Source of the DNA: Dryomyza anilis
Taxonomy: Eukaryota; Arthropoda; Insecta; Diptera; Dryomyzidae
Assembly: GCA_951804985.1 (NCBI GenBank)
Contig: OX638136.1
Location: forward strand, 9,303,852-9,367,851
DNA: 64,000 bases
Direction of reading: 5' to 3'
This document shows positions 21,440 to 33,269 of this stretch, one piece after another. Below the pieces are notes generated by a model. That model searched no databases, had not been told where the DNA came from, and saw only the letters and a list, made by a program, of their open reading frames with translations. Within the stretch, counting starts at the first letter, position 1. Each line of letters begins with the position of its first letter. Position numbers and translations under genes: made by a program.

Positions 21440-22290
21440 TGTTTTAAATTTTTTAATAAATAGTGGGTTAAAAGGGGCTTGTGAAAATATTGACAAGTTG
21501 GCAACTCTGGAAGTTCCTTTTTTTATCCGTTTTGTAAGGTGATATGTCATAATTTTGATAAATGAATCACTTTTGAGGGGTTTTCACGATAATTCACGAA
21601 CGGGATTTTTTACAGAGAAACCGGTTACTCGACAAGATTCAGCATCCTTTAAGGATGAATATGTGGTAATTTTTATGGCCTGACATTTTTGGGTACACTG
21701 AGAAAAAAAAATTATGTTCTTCAAAAAAGTTAAATATGAGTTTTGTACACTTAGTTAATCAATGTAATAAAAATTCGGCATCTTGTACACTAAGTTAATT
21801 AGTATGATTATAAGCTCGCAGGCAAATCGAAAAAAAAATATTTGAATTCTAATGTATTAAATTTTGTAATAAATAGTGGGTTAAAAGGGGCTTGTGAAAA
21901 TATTAACAAGTTGGCAACTCTGGAAGTTCCTTTTTTGATCCGTTTTGTAAGGTGATATGTCATAATTCTGATAAATGAATCACTTTTGAGGGGTTTTCAC
22001 GATAACTCACGAACGGGATTTTTTACAAAGAAACCGGTTACTCGACAAGATTCAGCATCCTTTAAGGATGAATATGTGAATTCTCGATATGTACAGTGGC
22101 CATGGTAATTTTTATGGCCTGACATTTTTGGGTACACTGAGAAAAAAATATATGTTCTTCAAAAAAGTTAAATATGATTTTTGTACATTTAGTTAATCAA
22201 TGTAATAAAAATTCGGCTTCTTGTACACTAAGTTAATTAGTATGATTATAAGCCCGCAAGCAAATTGAAAAAAGAAATATTTGTTTTCTA
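21440..22290. repeat. ~415-bp tandem duplication
   Basis: AATAAATAGTGGGTTAAAAG at about 21453 recurs at about 21868, and the next 400 bases repeat closely, including GACAAGTTGGCAACTCTGG or its variant, ACCGGTTACTCGACAAGATTC and TTAGTTAATCAATGTAATAA. The second copy has an extra 24 bp near 22078. The start of each copy is DNA from inside the Tc1/mariner MITE remnant; the rest does not occur in array copies 1 and 3. No coding potential. Confidence 0.85.
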
Positions 22291-22541
22291 ATTTTTTTTT
22301 CTGGTTCTAGATTTTTTTTTTGTGATATAAATTTCCATAGCATTATTTAACTGAATTTTAAAGTAAAGTTAACCCAAAAATTGTTACTTGGGTAACAAAA
22401 CGTACATTTCTATAAACAATTAATGCAAGTATTTTCTGTATTTCGTCCTGATTTTGGTGTAAAGAAAGAAAAATAAAAATGTTTTAACATTTCTGTTTTT
22501 TTATTTTACTTTATTGAAACTATATAATATATTTTAGCTTA

Positions 22542-23430
22542 ATGAAGACAAGTTCGTTGCTACATTGTTACATCGCAGTTCGGCTGATCTGTGGTGAGAG
22601 CGAATTGTTCATTCTTGGATGGGGAAAGGAATATATGAAGTTCCATGACTCCACTGGCAAATCAACGGCTAAACCGTCGGCCTTTAAGCCATCCAAAGCA
22701 GTAGCGGATGTGCCTCAGGTGCAATAATAAAAATATGATTTTACTTTTAATTATTTGATTCTCAACAAATGGATATTACTTAGCATGCCAATGTCTCCTA
22801 TTTTTGTCGTCACCCATTTTTGCAGTCTCCTATGTCAATCTACAGGAGGGGCGCCTGTCCTACTCATCAGAGAATCAGAATGAGCTTCAGCCGCCTCGCC
22901 AGAGGTTTCTCCGGTAACTGGCTAGCGATGTGCCACCGAAAAACACAGTATCGTTCTTCCAAAAGAATGAATTGCGAATTAATGTTGAATTTGCATCGGA
23001 TGCATAACTCATTAAGGCGCCAGCGACTTTAGAAAATTAGTCATGTAAACAACAGCTGACATGGATAAAATTTGGGTATTGTACATACGCTTGAACATGG
23101 CAGAGCACATATTAAATATTTTTGTGCAGTTGGACGATGCGTGTTTGTAGCAGCTCAGTTTCAAAGCAGATGGTAGTCTCCGACTAGACGCAGAGTGGAC
23201 TTAGATAACGCAGGGCGCTGTCTAGCAGGGTCTTTGGTGGAAGTCTCGTGATTTTGAGCATCATCGCTTTGATATCGAACTTGCTCTACTTGGATGGCAT
23301 AGAATGACCAGCGATGTGACTTCTGTATGTCTTTCCGACAAATACATGGCAAATACAGTAAATTCTCATCCGTGGATATTAACGAGCGCTGTTTTATGAG
23401 TAAGCGCATGGTGGAATGCGGTTCCAAAGA
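22542..23430. pseudogene. Unrecognised decayed coding-like block
   Basis: Base composition rises to near 45-50% GC, unlike the surroundings. On the plus strand 22542-22727 is open (text STGKSTAKPSAFKPSKAV) and reaches CAG followed by GTGCAATAAT; a pyrimidine-rich stretch ending TTTTTGCAG at 22825 is followed by another open stretch to about 23032. This looks like two exons around a 107-bp intron. A further GC-rich part covers 23160-23430, with an open frame on the minus strand. I do not recognise the protein. Decayed host-gene fragments inserted in array copy 2 are the likely explanation; direction is uncertain. Confidence 0.35.
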
Positions 23431-23540
23431 TATACTTTGTATATTTTTGTTAAATTTAATTTTTATTTTAAGATTTAATTTTTTAAGTTATGAGATAATG
23501 AAACTGACTATGGCCGCGTCGGTCTCCATAAAAAAAAATT

Positions 23541-23950
23541 GAAAGTCAGCCCTAAAATGATTATCTCGTAAATGTGTCAAAAACAAATTTTTTTGGAACC
23601 CGCCAAACCCGTTTTTTTCATTATAGCTTTTTTATTTGATGTCCGATCATGAATTTTTATATACCGTTGAAAATGTCTCAGTGGTTAACTCAGTTGTCCC
23701 ATAAGTTGAATTGACCTCCGAGGTTACCTTCGATGAATGACATCATTTTTTTTTATACTTCTACTCCCCTAAATGCATTTTCTCATATCATTAAAGATCT
23801 ACCAAAATTATTAAATTTTGCTGTTGGAAGTATTTAGTTATCTTCATAAACAAAAAATTATATTTTTATTTGAAGTTATGTCCTAAACTTAAAGCTTACA
23901 TCGAGAAAAAGTCGAAACTAAAAAAAAACATTTTTTTTTTTAATCTTCTA
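23541..23950. mobile_element. Long-inverted-repeat element, left arm and centre
   Basis: Begins with GAAAGTCAGCCCTAAAATGA, the inverted partner of the outer right arm seen at 18715-18740, and continues as 18018-18370. It is cut at about 23965, where it joins directly to the left end of the third foldback element (CCAACTAGACAAATTATG), so its right arm is deleted. Confidence 0.6.
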
Positions 23951-23965
23951 AAAACCGCCAAAATC

Positions 23966-25427
23966 CAACTAGACAAATTATGTCTGAAAGATGTCTTTAA
24001 GTTATCTTTTAAATGTTATCGATGTCCGAAATGTTACGAGAATGATGTCTTTTTGTAATACAAATGATTGACCGGAAGGTGCCTTTTTGATATGTCTGAA
24101 TTATGTCCTAATGGTATGCATAAAGATGTCTAAAAGGTATTATCCAAAAATTGTCCTTTCAGCAACTGAAAGCCAACCAGATTAAGTCATCTAAAAGCAT
24201 GCAAAAACGATGTCAAAAAGCAAAAAAGTTTCCCATTTTAAAAGCTACACTTTTTTGGTTTCACAACGAAAACAAAATATTTAAAATTTTAATATATTTA
24301 TTAACACGTTATAATAAATCAATTGCGGATTACGGTCTCTGTTTGTTGCGATATGAGTTGAACCAATCTTGAGGACTTCGGCGATTCAATGCCCAAATCG
24401 ATGTAATGGCACTGGATCAGATATTATTTTTCTTCTTGCAGCTGCCAGCAATCATTTTCTGTTGTCTTTCTTGTTGCGAAATTTGCTCCATGCCGCCCGT
24501 CTTACGTTGGCATCGCACGATTTTATTGAGTAGACGTGGATACGAGGGCTTGGACAAAAAAATTTGCGCTCCGTCCTCGTAGCATCACATGCGCGTGCAA
24601 AGTCACAGGGTCTGTACCGATTTGGGCGCCGGCTGTCAAATCGTTGCTTATGTTTCCGAAATGTGCAGACGCCCTGAAGCAGGAGCCACGGCTTACTGGT
24701 TACTGCCAGAACAGAATGCGGGCGGCGAACGATAAATGAGAGTTCGAACATGGAAAACAACAACAAATTTTCCGTTCAGCGGCCGACGCAAGAATAAAAT
24801 CTATTTTATTTTTCTGTCAAAGGCCGGTGGCGCTCTCAAGCAATGTTGTCATATTTTGTGAAAATGTCAAGGGAATTTGTGAATCGTTGCCAACTTTGTC
24901 AAATATATTTCATATATTTTAATTTTTGTTTACATTTTTGAAGTTTGTTCGCCGCTCGCCGACGTTCGTTCTTATTTTGGGCGTCCTCTCATTTGAGGCT
25001 TGCCTTGCCGCTCGCCGTCCGTATTCTGTTCAGGCAGTAAAGCATTTGTCCGTAATGCACTTTTACAAATCGGCTGTATTTTGTTCACGCACAAAATGTT
25101 GATTTCAACATTTTATTAAATTAATTTTTGAAATTTTCATTGTCAGTTTGAAAATCTTAATGTAAACAAAAATTTTCTAGACATCGTTACAGAGAGCCTA
25201 CCAAACGATAGAAAAGGGACTTGTTCTACATTCGCCTTTCCGATAACTTTTTAGGTATGCAAACACGTTGCGGAATACTGCCATCGTTTAGCTGACGTAA
25301 AAACGATGCAAAACAGACTTGAAGGTGAATTTCTAACCTTTTCGATAGCTTTTTGAGAATGCAAATAAGTGAACATTATAAAGACGTCCTTTTAGGTATC
25401 ATTTCGTATAATGTTCTACTTGGGTAT
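23966..25427. mobile_element. Foldback-type element, copy 3
   Basis: Matches copy 1 (13883-15347) apart from point changes, missing only the first two or three bases of the left end. In this copy one 12-bp word near 25320 (GAAGGTGAATTTC) is inverted compared with GAAATTCACCTTT in copies 1 and 2, and the inner inverted repeat has a different spacer (CTTGCCTTGCCGC). Confidence 0.65.
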
Positions 25428-26196
25428 ATTAAATTTGCTTCCGGTGTTCTAATTTAATATTGTGTAATAAATATGCGTGCGTCTTCGCTCCGTTTTGCAC
25501 ATAATACATTCAAGGCCAATTCTAAATAAATAACACTGTTTGAGTTTCCATGTTTGAGTTTTTTTTTTTGTGCACTTTTGTTTAAACGAAATTTACAAAC
25601 AAACAACAAATTGTTCTGAAAGTTTTGTTTTAGTTTATGCACTTTGGTTTATACGAAATTTACAAGAAATTTGTTGTTCTGAAAAGAACAAAATTGTTTG
25701 GTTAGTTCAAATTTAGAAACTTTAACACCGCTAACTCGTCCAGTCGACAACTAATTTGAGCTGAATTATAGACAGAATTGGCGCACAGCATGCACAACAC
25801 AAAACATTTAGAATGGCTGCAACTCATAAGAGTGATTGAGATAAAACATATACATAAAATTTGTTTTACTGTTAAGTAGTACTTGCGCAGTCGCACAATT
25901 GCAAATGCGTTATTGTACATAGGAGAGAATGAGAGAAACATAAAATCTTGTTAGAAATCACAGCATTACCATATTGAATGCTTTTAGTTTTTTTTCCATT
26001 TTTTGAAATGTAGATTTTTTCAAGGTTAATGTATTTACAGGTTCATTTACAATTAGTTGGTATGATTTGCATACAGACTAATGGGTTTTGTCAATTTAAA
26101 AATTAATAACAATTATTTATCTTGTATTCTGAAAACTCTTGAACGTTCGCTATATAGCATATATGTTGAAACTTATTTAATACAAAAAACTATATA

Positions 26197-27058
26197 CTGT
26201 GGTGGTCGACTAATCAATAAGATTTTAATTTTTTAATTTTAAAAAATATTTCTATTGAGGTATGACCCTTTATACGCATATATAGTAATTTTGGTTTTTA
26301 TTTAGATTTTGCTTTGTATAAGAAAATGATATATTCTTGTTTATCATTAGATTATAAATGTTAAATAAATAATTAAAAATAATTTAAAAAATGTTTAGGC
26401 TTTATATCTTAAAAACGTATAAGAATATTAACATTCTTCGATGTATTTAAATATTTCTTGACAATTATAATAATAGAAATTAAAGGATTATTTTTGGAAA
26501 ATCATATTTCAACTGTATTAAATTTTGTAATAAATAGTGGGTTAAAAGGGGCTTAATATTACGTGAGTATTTTTCTTGAAAACGTTAAGTTATATTAAAA
26601 ACTGAGTATGCAGTCAAAATCAGCACCAGCGAGTTTAAAAAAATTCTCGGTTAATTTCCTAATACGTAATGTTTAAAGAAAATTCCAATCGTCATTTTAA
26701 GCCATTTTCATCCACTATTGCGTATATAAGACAATATAGTCCTCTTAAAAAACAGTTTCCCCAAAAACCTTAAACGCAGTTTTTCTTCTAATTGTTAAGT
26801 CTAGTTTCAATATACTAAGGAATTGGAATATTAGTACACGTTTTGGATATAAACTCGGACAATTTTATTTTTATTTTAACAATTTTTTAATTATTTATTT
26901 AGCATTTATGATCTAACATTAAAAAATAAAATGATTCATGTTTATCCACACATGGTTATCCACTTATATATGTATTTAGTTACGTACCTTAATAAAAATA
27001 TTTATTAAAAAAAAGTACTAAAAAAACATGTTTGTTCCTAATAAGATGACCACCACTG
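26197..27058. mobile_element. Tc1/mariner-type MITE, copy 2
   Basis: Same 862-bp element as at 16115-16976, again between TA dinucleotides (26195-26196 and 27059-27060). Because it lies at the same place within the 5-kb unit, it was copied by the array duplication and is not an independent insertion. Confidence 0.7.
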
Positions 27059-28105
27059 TACATATATTAAAAACATAATGTAAAAATGCAATAGCGCAAA
27101 TATAAACCAAAATTTTAAATTTATAAAATTTATTAAACATTTTTATTATAAATAATATAATTTAATGTTTATAAAAAGGATGAAAAAAGTTAATAATAAA
27201 AAATGAAAACATATATTTCGTTTTACAATTTGTTATATTTGAAATAAAATGAATTATAAACTAATAAAATGTTATCATCTTTAAAAAAAGCAATCAAATA
27301 GAAAACAGAATGCGGTGTTGGCAAATTTGAAAATGTTGGCAATTGAAAAAAAAAAATCAATTCTGTTTCATTCTGTTACATCCTAATGTTTTAGCGCAGA
27401 CGCTGCGGGTCCGCAGTAGCAAGCAACATGTACAAGTTTCCATATGCATGAAGTTAACAATTCTGCTTCAACAACCGGTACGGGTGGATGGAATCAACAT
27501 CTGCCACCAAAAGTTGGCAGATCTGAATTCCACTTCGTTCTCTTTGTACTGAAGTTAATTCCGCTTCGTTCCGATTATTTTTAACAACTCCTGTCAAAAT
27601 AATTGGGTAAATAATTGTTCTTTCGTGCGTAAATTACACAGTGCCACAAAAGTTCAAATTTTTCTCCATCTTTTGATTTGATAACGGTTTTAAGGTAATA
27701 GGGTGTCGCTGATTTCGAATCTGAAGTCCGTTTTGCTCCATTAGCTTGCAGTCAAATATGAAAAAATAGTGTATTGGAAGACAGTACTAAAAATATTTTA
27801 TTTTTATAGATACCAATTTGGTGTCATCAGTAAAGTTTATCATGAGCATACGCATTTTTTTACTTTGATACCTTTGTTCTAAAGCCTTTCGTTAACCCTT
27901 ATTTGTTTGAATTTCAAAAGTACTAATTACAAATATTGACAATGGAATGAACAATGGCGTTTTCAGTTTTATCCCTACACGTCCAGTTTTAAGGATATTT
28001 GAGAAAAACGAAAACGTTTTTGAGGATTCTTTTGGTTAGTATGCGTTGATTATAATGTCAGACTTATTTTTATTTTATGCAAAATATACATAACAGAACA
28101 CAAAT

Positions 28106-28799
28106 TGAATGTACATATAAATTTTCAAAATTCCTTTATTAGGACCGGAGATATGATGCAAAAAGGACTCATTTATGGGCTAAAAAAAGACCCATTTTTG
28201 AGCATTTGTTTCTCAGTTCCCAGTTGTACACCATACTTGTGCTTTACATTTTATGTTAGCAAATCTTAAATATTTCAATCCTGTTTTATTCAAAAAAAAA
28301 AATCGTAAACATCAAAATTGGGAATACAAACTAAAAAAAGCGAAAAGTTAAAAAAAAAAAAATAAAACTATTAAGCATAATAAATTTGTAGAAATATTAT
28401 TAACTCGTATTTTTTCACTCCTTTAAGAATATATAACTTTAATTTCTGGTGTCGAAAATTGTTGTCACTGTGTTATGTGTGCGCACTGTGTTATCTTCGG
28501 CAAATATGTTCCCCATAGTTAATGTGGGGGGGTTCCTAAATAACGAAATTGCTTTAGATCCACCCATTAAACAGAATAATAAAAAAGCTAAAAAAAAATA
28601 TATAATTTGCACTTTGTTTATAACGTTGCAGGCACATTTCACAAAGTTTTTCGAAAGCTGAAATAAAAATTATATATTCTTGTGAATTTCGACATTCTAG
28701 ACATCCTGTTGACGGATATTTGACAAAAACGATAATTTCTGTTTTTAGGCATGATTTTGCATGGTAGGCGTTAGGTGGAAAGTCACACTCATATTTCTT
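28106..28799. other. AT-rich interval with diverged copy of array spacer
   Basis: From about 28680 the text GACGGATATTTGACAAAAACGATAA and TGGTAGGCGTTAGGTGG resembles the spacer of the 5-kb unit at 17900-17970. It may be an older, diverged relic of the same repeat. The open frames at 28439-28661 on both strands have no recognisable domain. Confidence 0.35.
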
Positions 28800-30520
28800 A
28801 TATCCTCAATTTTGGAGGGAAGAACCTGAAATATGGTTTGTGAAAGTGGAATCGTCTTTCAAGATATCAGGAATTTTTCAAGATTCAACGAAATTTTAAT
28901 ACCTCTTAAGTTATCTGGACCCATCCATACTTTTTGTTGTCAAGGACATTATATTAAGTCCTCCTACAAACAACAAGTACGCAACATCAAGTCGCGCATT
29001 ATTAAACACTTTGCAGAGTCCAACGAGGGATAAATGAAGAAACTACTAGGTGGGTAAGAGCTGGGCGACCAAAAACCGTCCCATCTGGTGCATCGGATGA
29101 AGTCTTTGGCCGGATCTAAAGTAAGTACAGATATTTTACGTACAATTTTTTTTTTGAACGCAACCCAGAAAAAATAAATGCCTTGCTGTCACGGATACAT
29201 CTGATCTCGACAAATTGTCTGGGCTCGCGGAGAAAATATGTGAGCAATTTTCGCTATTTAAATCAGTCCAATGACATTTCGTCTAAATTGGACACTCTTA
29301 TTTGACGTATTGTTGCTTTAGAAAGTCGCTCACGCTTTACCCATAAACAATTTTCCTGAAATGGGTCGTCGGAACGAAGAGATCGCTCAAAGTCGGCCAA
29401 CCGCAAAAATTCTGGTTTTTGTTGGTATCACTGGCGTTTTGCCGAAAAGGTATCCAAAAGCATACAGCCAAGTGCATTTAATAATACTAAAAACTACTTT
29501 TCCCATCGTCAAATATTTCGGCCGCTGATAACGATGGGTGTGCTTCTGGCCATATTTTTCTAACTCAACGGAAAACTTAAACAACATTTTTAATTGATTC
29601 TAGAGCGGACATTTCCGTTTATCATTGCAAGTCTTCAAAATTACCAGACAAACTCGAGCTATACGCAGGCAACAACATTGAAATCTCAACATTCGGTAAT
29701 AAGTTACTAGAACTGGATCTAGGTTTGCGTCGGTGTTTTTGGTGAAATTTGGTTGTGGCCAAATTTTTTACGTTTTTTTCACATACTACCAGATCTACAT
29801 GAGAGAAAGATTGTCGACGGCACAACATTGTTGGTTTCTAAAGCCTTAGCTGTTAATAAACCTGTTTTTAGCATTAAAGCACCTGAAATAGGTGTCAGCG
29901 ATTTTTTTAAAGTTATGAAGGAGTATCCTGAGTTATATTTGCAACAGAACTCCACGTTTCTTTGTAAACATCAGGTTGTCCAACACATTGTTACCAAGGG
30001 CTCACAAATATGTAGTAGCCCAAAACAAAAACATTGCTCATGGCTGGATCAAAAATATTTTCTAAATTCGACTTAAGAATTCGAAGAATATATTCCAAAG
30101 ACTGCTGTAATAACTCCTTTCAGTTTATTCGAATTTCTTAAAATGCCGTTTGGGTTATGCAATGCAGCGCAGACATTTTAACGCTTCATGGATGAAGTGG
30201 TCCGAGGACTCGGATTTGTGGTAGTCTATTTGGATGATCAGCATTTGCGTTTACTTTTTGATCGCTTTAAAAGTAACGGAATTGTGGTGAACGCAGGAAA
30301 ATGCGTACTAGGTGTTTCTGAGCTTGACTTTCTTGGACACACAATAGATTCAAATGGCATTGGTCCAATGAAGAAAAAAGTTGACGATATTCAATATGCC
30401 TTCTACTATAAAAGCTCTTCGCTATTTCTTGGCGCTAATCAATTTTTATTGTAAGTTTTTTCCAAATGGTGCTGAAACACAAGCTCCATTAAATAAATTT
30501 TTGGTTGGTGCAACTAAAAA
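28800..30520 (+). pseudogene. Ty3/Gypsy fragment (CsRn1/Kabuki-like): gag, protease and RT remains
   Basis: In order and in shifting frames there are Gag-like text (DQKPSHLVHRMKSLAG at about 29070, with the usual pattern KPS.LL..M..LAG), protease-like text LIDSRADISVYH (DTGA/DSGA site altered to DSRAD, about 29605), ELDLGLRR and DLHERKIVDG, then RT text [17 protein letters not shown] (about 30145), RFMDEVVRGLGFVVVYLDDQ (about 30185-30240) and VLGVSELDFLGHTI. The catalytic YLDD is visible, but the roughly 20 residues that normally follow it are deleted. Stops and frameshifts are frequent. RNase H, integrase and LTRs are absent. The clade name rests on overall wording. Confidence 0.75.
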
Positions 30521-30644
30521 TGATATGCGACCTGTATCTTTTCTTAAAAGTTCCGGCTCGGAACTTTTGCTTACAAAAAACGTTTTAATCGTTCCGACAA
30601 AGAACGTTCCGATGAAGAATGATTGATTCGTTCCATCCAATGGG

Positions 30645-31800
30645 TATATATTCACTGTAGGTGCGTCATTGGAACTTTTTTAGTTGAATCGCTTCCTGTG
30701 GGCCTAAACACGCATCCAGGTGCGTAATTAAATTTTTTTTCGGTGAATCTCTTCCTGTGGGCATACATACGCATTCAGGTGCTTCATTGGAACTTTTTTG
30801 GGTGTATCTTTTCCTGTTGGCCTATTGTTACTTTTTTGTGGGCCTAGATAGGCATCCTGGTGCGTCATTGGAACTTTTTTTGGGTAAATCACTTCTTATA
30901 AGCCTAGATATGCACCCAAGTGTGTCATTGGAATTTGTTTGGGTGAATCGCTTCCTGTGGGCCGAGATACGCATCCTGGTGCGTCATTGGAACTTATTTG
31001 GGTAAATCACTTCTTATAAGCCTAGATATGCACCAAGATGTGTCAGTAGAATTTGTTTGGGTGAATCGCTTCCTGTGGGCCGAGATACGCATCCTGGTGC
31101 GTCATTAGAATTTTTTTTTGGTGAATCGCTTACTGTAGGCCTAGATAGGCATCCTGGTGCGTCATTGGAACTTTTTTGGGTAAATCACTTATTTTTAGTG
31201 AATCTCTTCCTGTGGGCATACATACGCATCCAGGTGCGTCATTGAAACTTTTTTGGGTGAACCTGTTCCTGTGGACCTAGATACGTAACCAGGTGCGTCA
31301 TTGGAACTTTTTTGGGTGTATCTCTTCCTGTTGGCCTATTGCAACTTTTTTGGGTGAATCGCTTACTGTGGGCCTAGATAGGCATCCTGGTGCGTCGTTG
31401 GAACTTTTTTGGGTAAATCACTTCCTATAAGTCTAGATACGCATCCAGGTGTGTCATTGGAATTTGTTTGGACGAATCGATTCCTGTGGGCCGAGATACG
31501 CAACCGGGTGCGTCATTGGAACTTTTTTGGGTAAATCACTTCCTATAAGCCTAGATACGCATCCAGCTGCGTCATTGGAATTTTTTTGGGTGAATCTCTT
31601 TCTTTGGGCATAGATGATACGTATCCAGGTGCGTCATTGGAACTTTTTTGGGTGAATCTGTTCCTGTGGGCCTAGATACGCATCAGGGTGCGTCATTGAA
31701 ACTTTTTCGGGTGAATCGCGCGTCATTGAAACTATATTTGACCAAGCGATTCACTTAAAAAAGTCCCAATGATGCACCAGGATGTGTATCTAGGCCCACA
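30645..31800. repeat. 59-62-bp minisatellite, about 19 units, last unit inverted
   Basis: The repeated text is close to CATTGGAACTTTTTTGGGTG then AATCGCTTCCTGTGGGCCTAG then ATACGCATCCAGGTGCGT. Starts of CATTGG-type words can be followed from about 30668 to 31724 at spacings of 59-62 bp, with some short or merged units. At 31745-31800 one unit is present in the opposite orientation (TTCACTTAAAAAAGTCCCAA then TGATGCACCAGGATG). Long open frames here (30757-31005, 31057-31245) only reflect repeat periodicity. It directly follows the Gypsy fragment. Confidence 0.9.
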
Positions 31801-31889
31801 CGTCTGCATTGCGCAAAAACAAACAAACGGAAAATGAATTTTATATATATGGATTATTTTTTTTTATTATTATTATTTATTATAGCTGG

Positions 31890-33215
31890 ACCCGTTCACA
31901 GCTTCGCCCGTGCTAAGTTTTTGTAATTGTAAAACTTCATCGTTTATAAAGTGTGGATACATTTACAACCCTTTTTACCTTTTTAGTGACATGACTACGT
32001 CGTGACATGACTAGTGACATGCCCCTTTTTCAAATCCCGCTCACATTCCACGTGGCTTATAAAATTTTTAAAAATGATCCTTTGTTTCGATTTGTACAAC
32101 TCTGCTCTTAGTAAGTCAGGAATTTTTGCATTTATATTTTCCAAGATTTTTTACTTTTTGGATTTTAATGTTTTTTGGTACATTTTTTGAACTATAACTT
32201 AGGAACTATATATGTGGTTTTCAGAGTAGAATTTATTTTTTGAATAAAAACCATGGATTTAATTTAAGTCAATTCTGTGCCAACTTTGTAAGCGGTAGTT
32301 ATTGATTGAATCTAATAGGTTCTGAAAAGTTGTCGTGCTATAAAGAAGACATTCAAAATAGATTTGATCAGTCACTTTGCCGTTTCATTTTCTCAGCCAT
32401 ATGACTAATTCAGTATATAGAAAAAAACGGCATCCAGATCCAAGACGGTTATTTTTTTTTCCACAAAGTATGTTTTAAACAGATGTTATTTAGCAGTTCT
32501 TGGCATCGAAAGGGTGGGAAGTAATAACTATATGATAAATCATATTGAAATTTTTGTAGGGGAGGTGCCACGCCCCATTGTCCCGTCCATATTCTACGTG
32601 ATGATCGGAGTTTTAAATATGAACATTTGTTTTAATTTTTATAACTCTACTTTTAGTATGTCATTTTTAATGTTTTTTTTATATAAAAGGTGACACGCCC
32701 TTTATACAATCCCGCCCACATTATACGTGACTTTTTAATATTAACCTTTTTTCCCATTTTCATAACTCTGATCAGAAATTATAGCCTTTTTAACGTTATG
32801 GTTGTATCGAAGTGCCACGTCCCTTCATCAAATTCCTCCCATATTTAGCAAAAAGATAAACAAAACCACAATACGTTACATTACTGAGCCCAATTTCATG
32901 ACTGTGGGTATCGTAATTACCAGATATTTTGAATTAAAAGTTTAGTTTTCAAAGTTTAAATTTCAAAAAATCCCTTCGTAGTGCGCTCTCACGTCGGGAA
33001 ATCAACGCCCTGTCCAATTTTCAAGTTCCTACGGTCAACTTTAGATTTTTTCGATTTTCCGGATTTTCCTTTGGGTTTTTCCGACTTTTCTTTTTTCCTA
33101 AACCACTCTTGCATTGACACGAACAAAATACAAAAAGAATGAGGCAAATCCCTCGGTTCGTTTTCCCGTGATGCTCTGGCACACACAGGACATTTCATTT
33201 TTATATATATAGATT
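31890..33215. repeat. Unidentified dispersed repeat with four CACGCCC...CCGCCCACATT modules
   Basis: It opens with AGCTGGACCCGTTCACAGCTTCGCCCGTGC and ends with ATTTTTATATATATAGATTC. The same compound motif, CACGCCC plus TTnnnCAAATCCCGCCCACATT plus ACGTG, appears in variants at about 32022, 32565, 32690 and 32814, each followed by TATAACTCTG-type text. The minus-strand frame 32989-33198 reads KCPVCARASRENEP with a CxxC pair and then a lysine-rich stretch; I do not recognise it and cannot tell whether it is a real gene end. I think it is a decayed transposable element of unknown class. Confidence 0.4.
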
Positions 33216-33269
33216 CAATTTTATAATTTTTACTAAATTATATGTACTAAAACACAACAGGCTAAATAA

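Larger units (their letters stand above)
13609..28105. repeat. Three-copy tandem array of a ~5-kb composite unit
   Basis: The unit order is: right arm of a long-inverted-repeat element, foldback element, about 750 bp of spacer, Tc1/mariner MITE, about 1 kb of spacer, left arm and centre of the long-inverted-repeat element. Copy 1 is 13609-18565. Copy 2 begins at 18566 but carries a DINE-1-like replacement (19288-20003), lacks about 320 bp of the foldback element, stops matching near 21480 and is followed by unrelated DNA to about 23540. Copy 3 starts with the left arm at about 23541, lacks the right arm, and runs to about 28105. Copies are nearly identical where they overlap. Small frames such as those at 14081-14302, 19043-19264 and 24151-24372 recur only because of the duplication. 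Confidence 0.85.

Noticed and set aside
30757..31245. Repetitive protein genes on the plus strand
   Set aside because: They follow the 59-62-bp minisatellite period and break when the unit length changes.
30645..31800. CRISPR-like array
   Set aside because: Units are contiguous degenerate repeats without unique spacers, in a fly genome.
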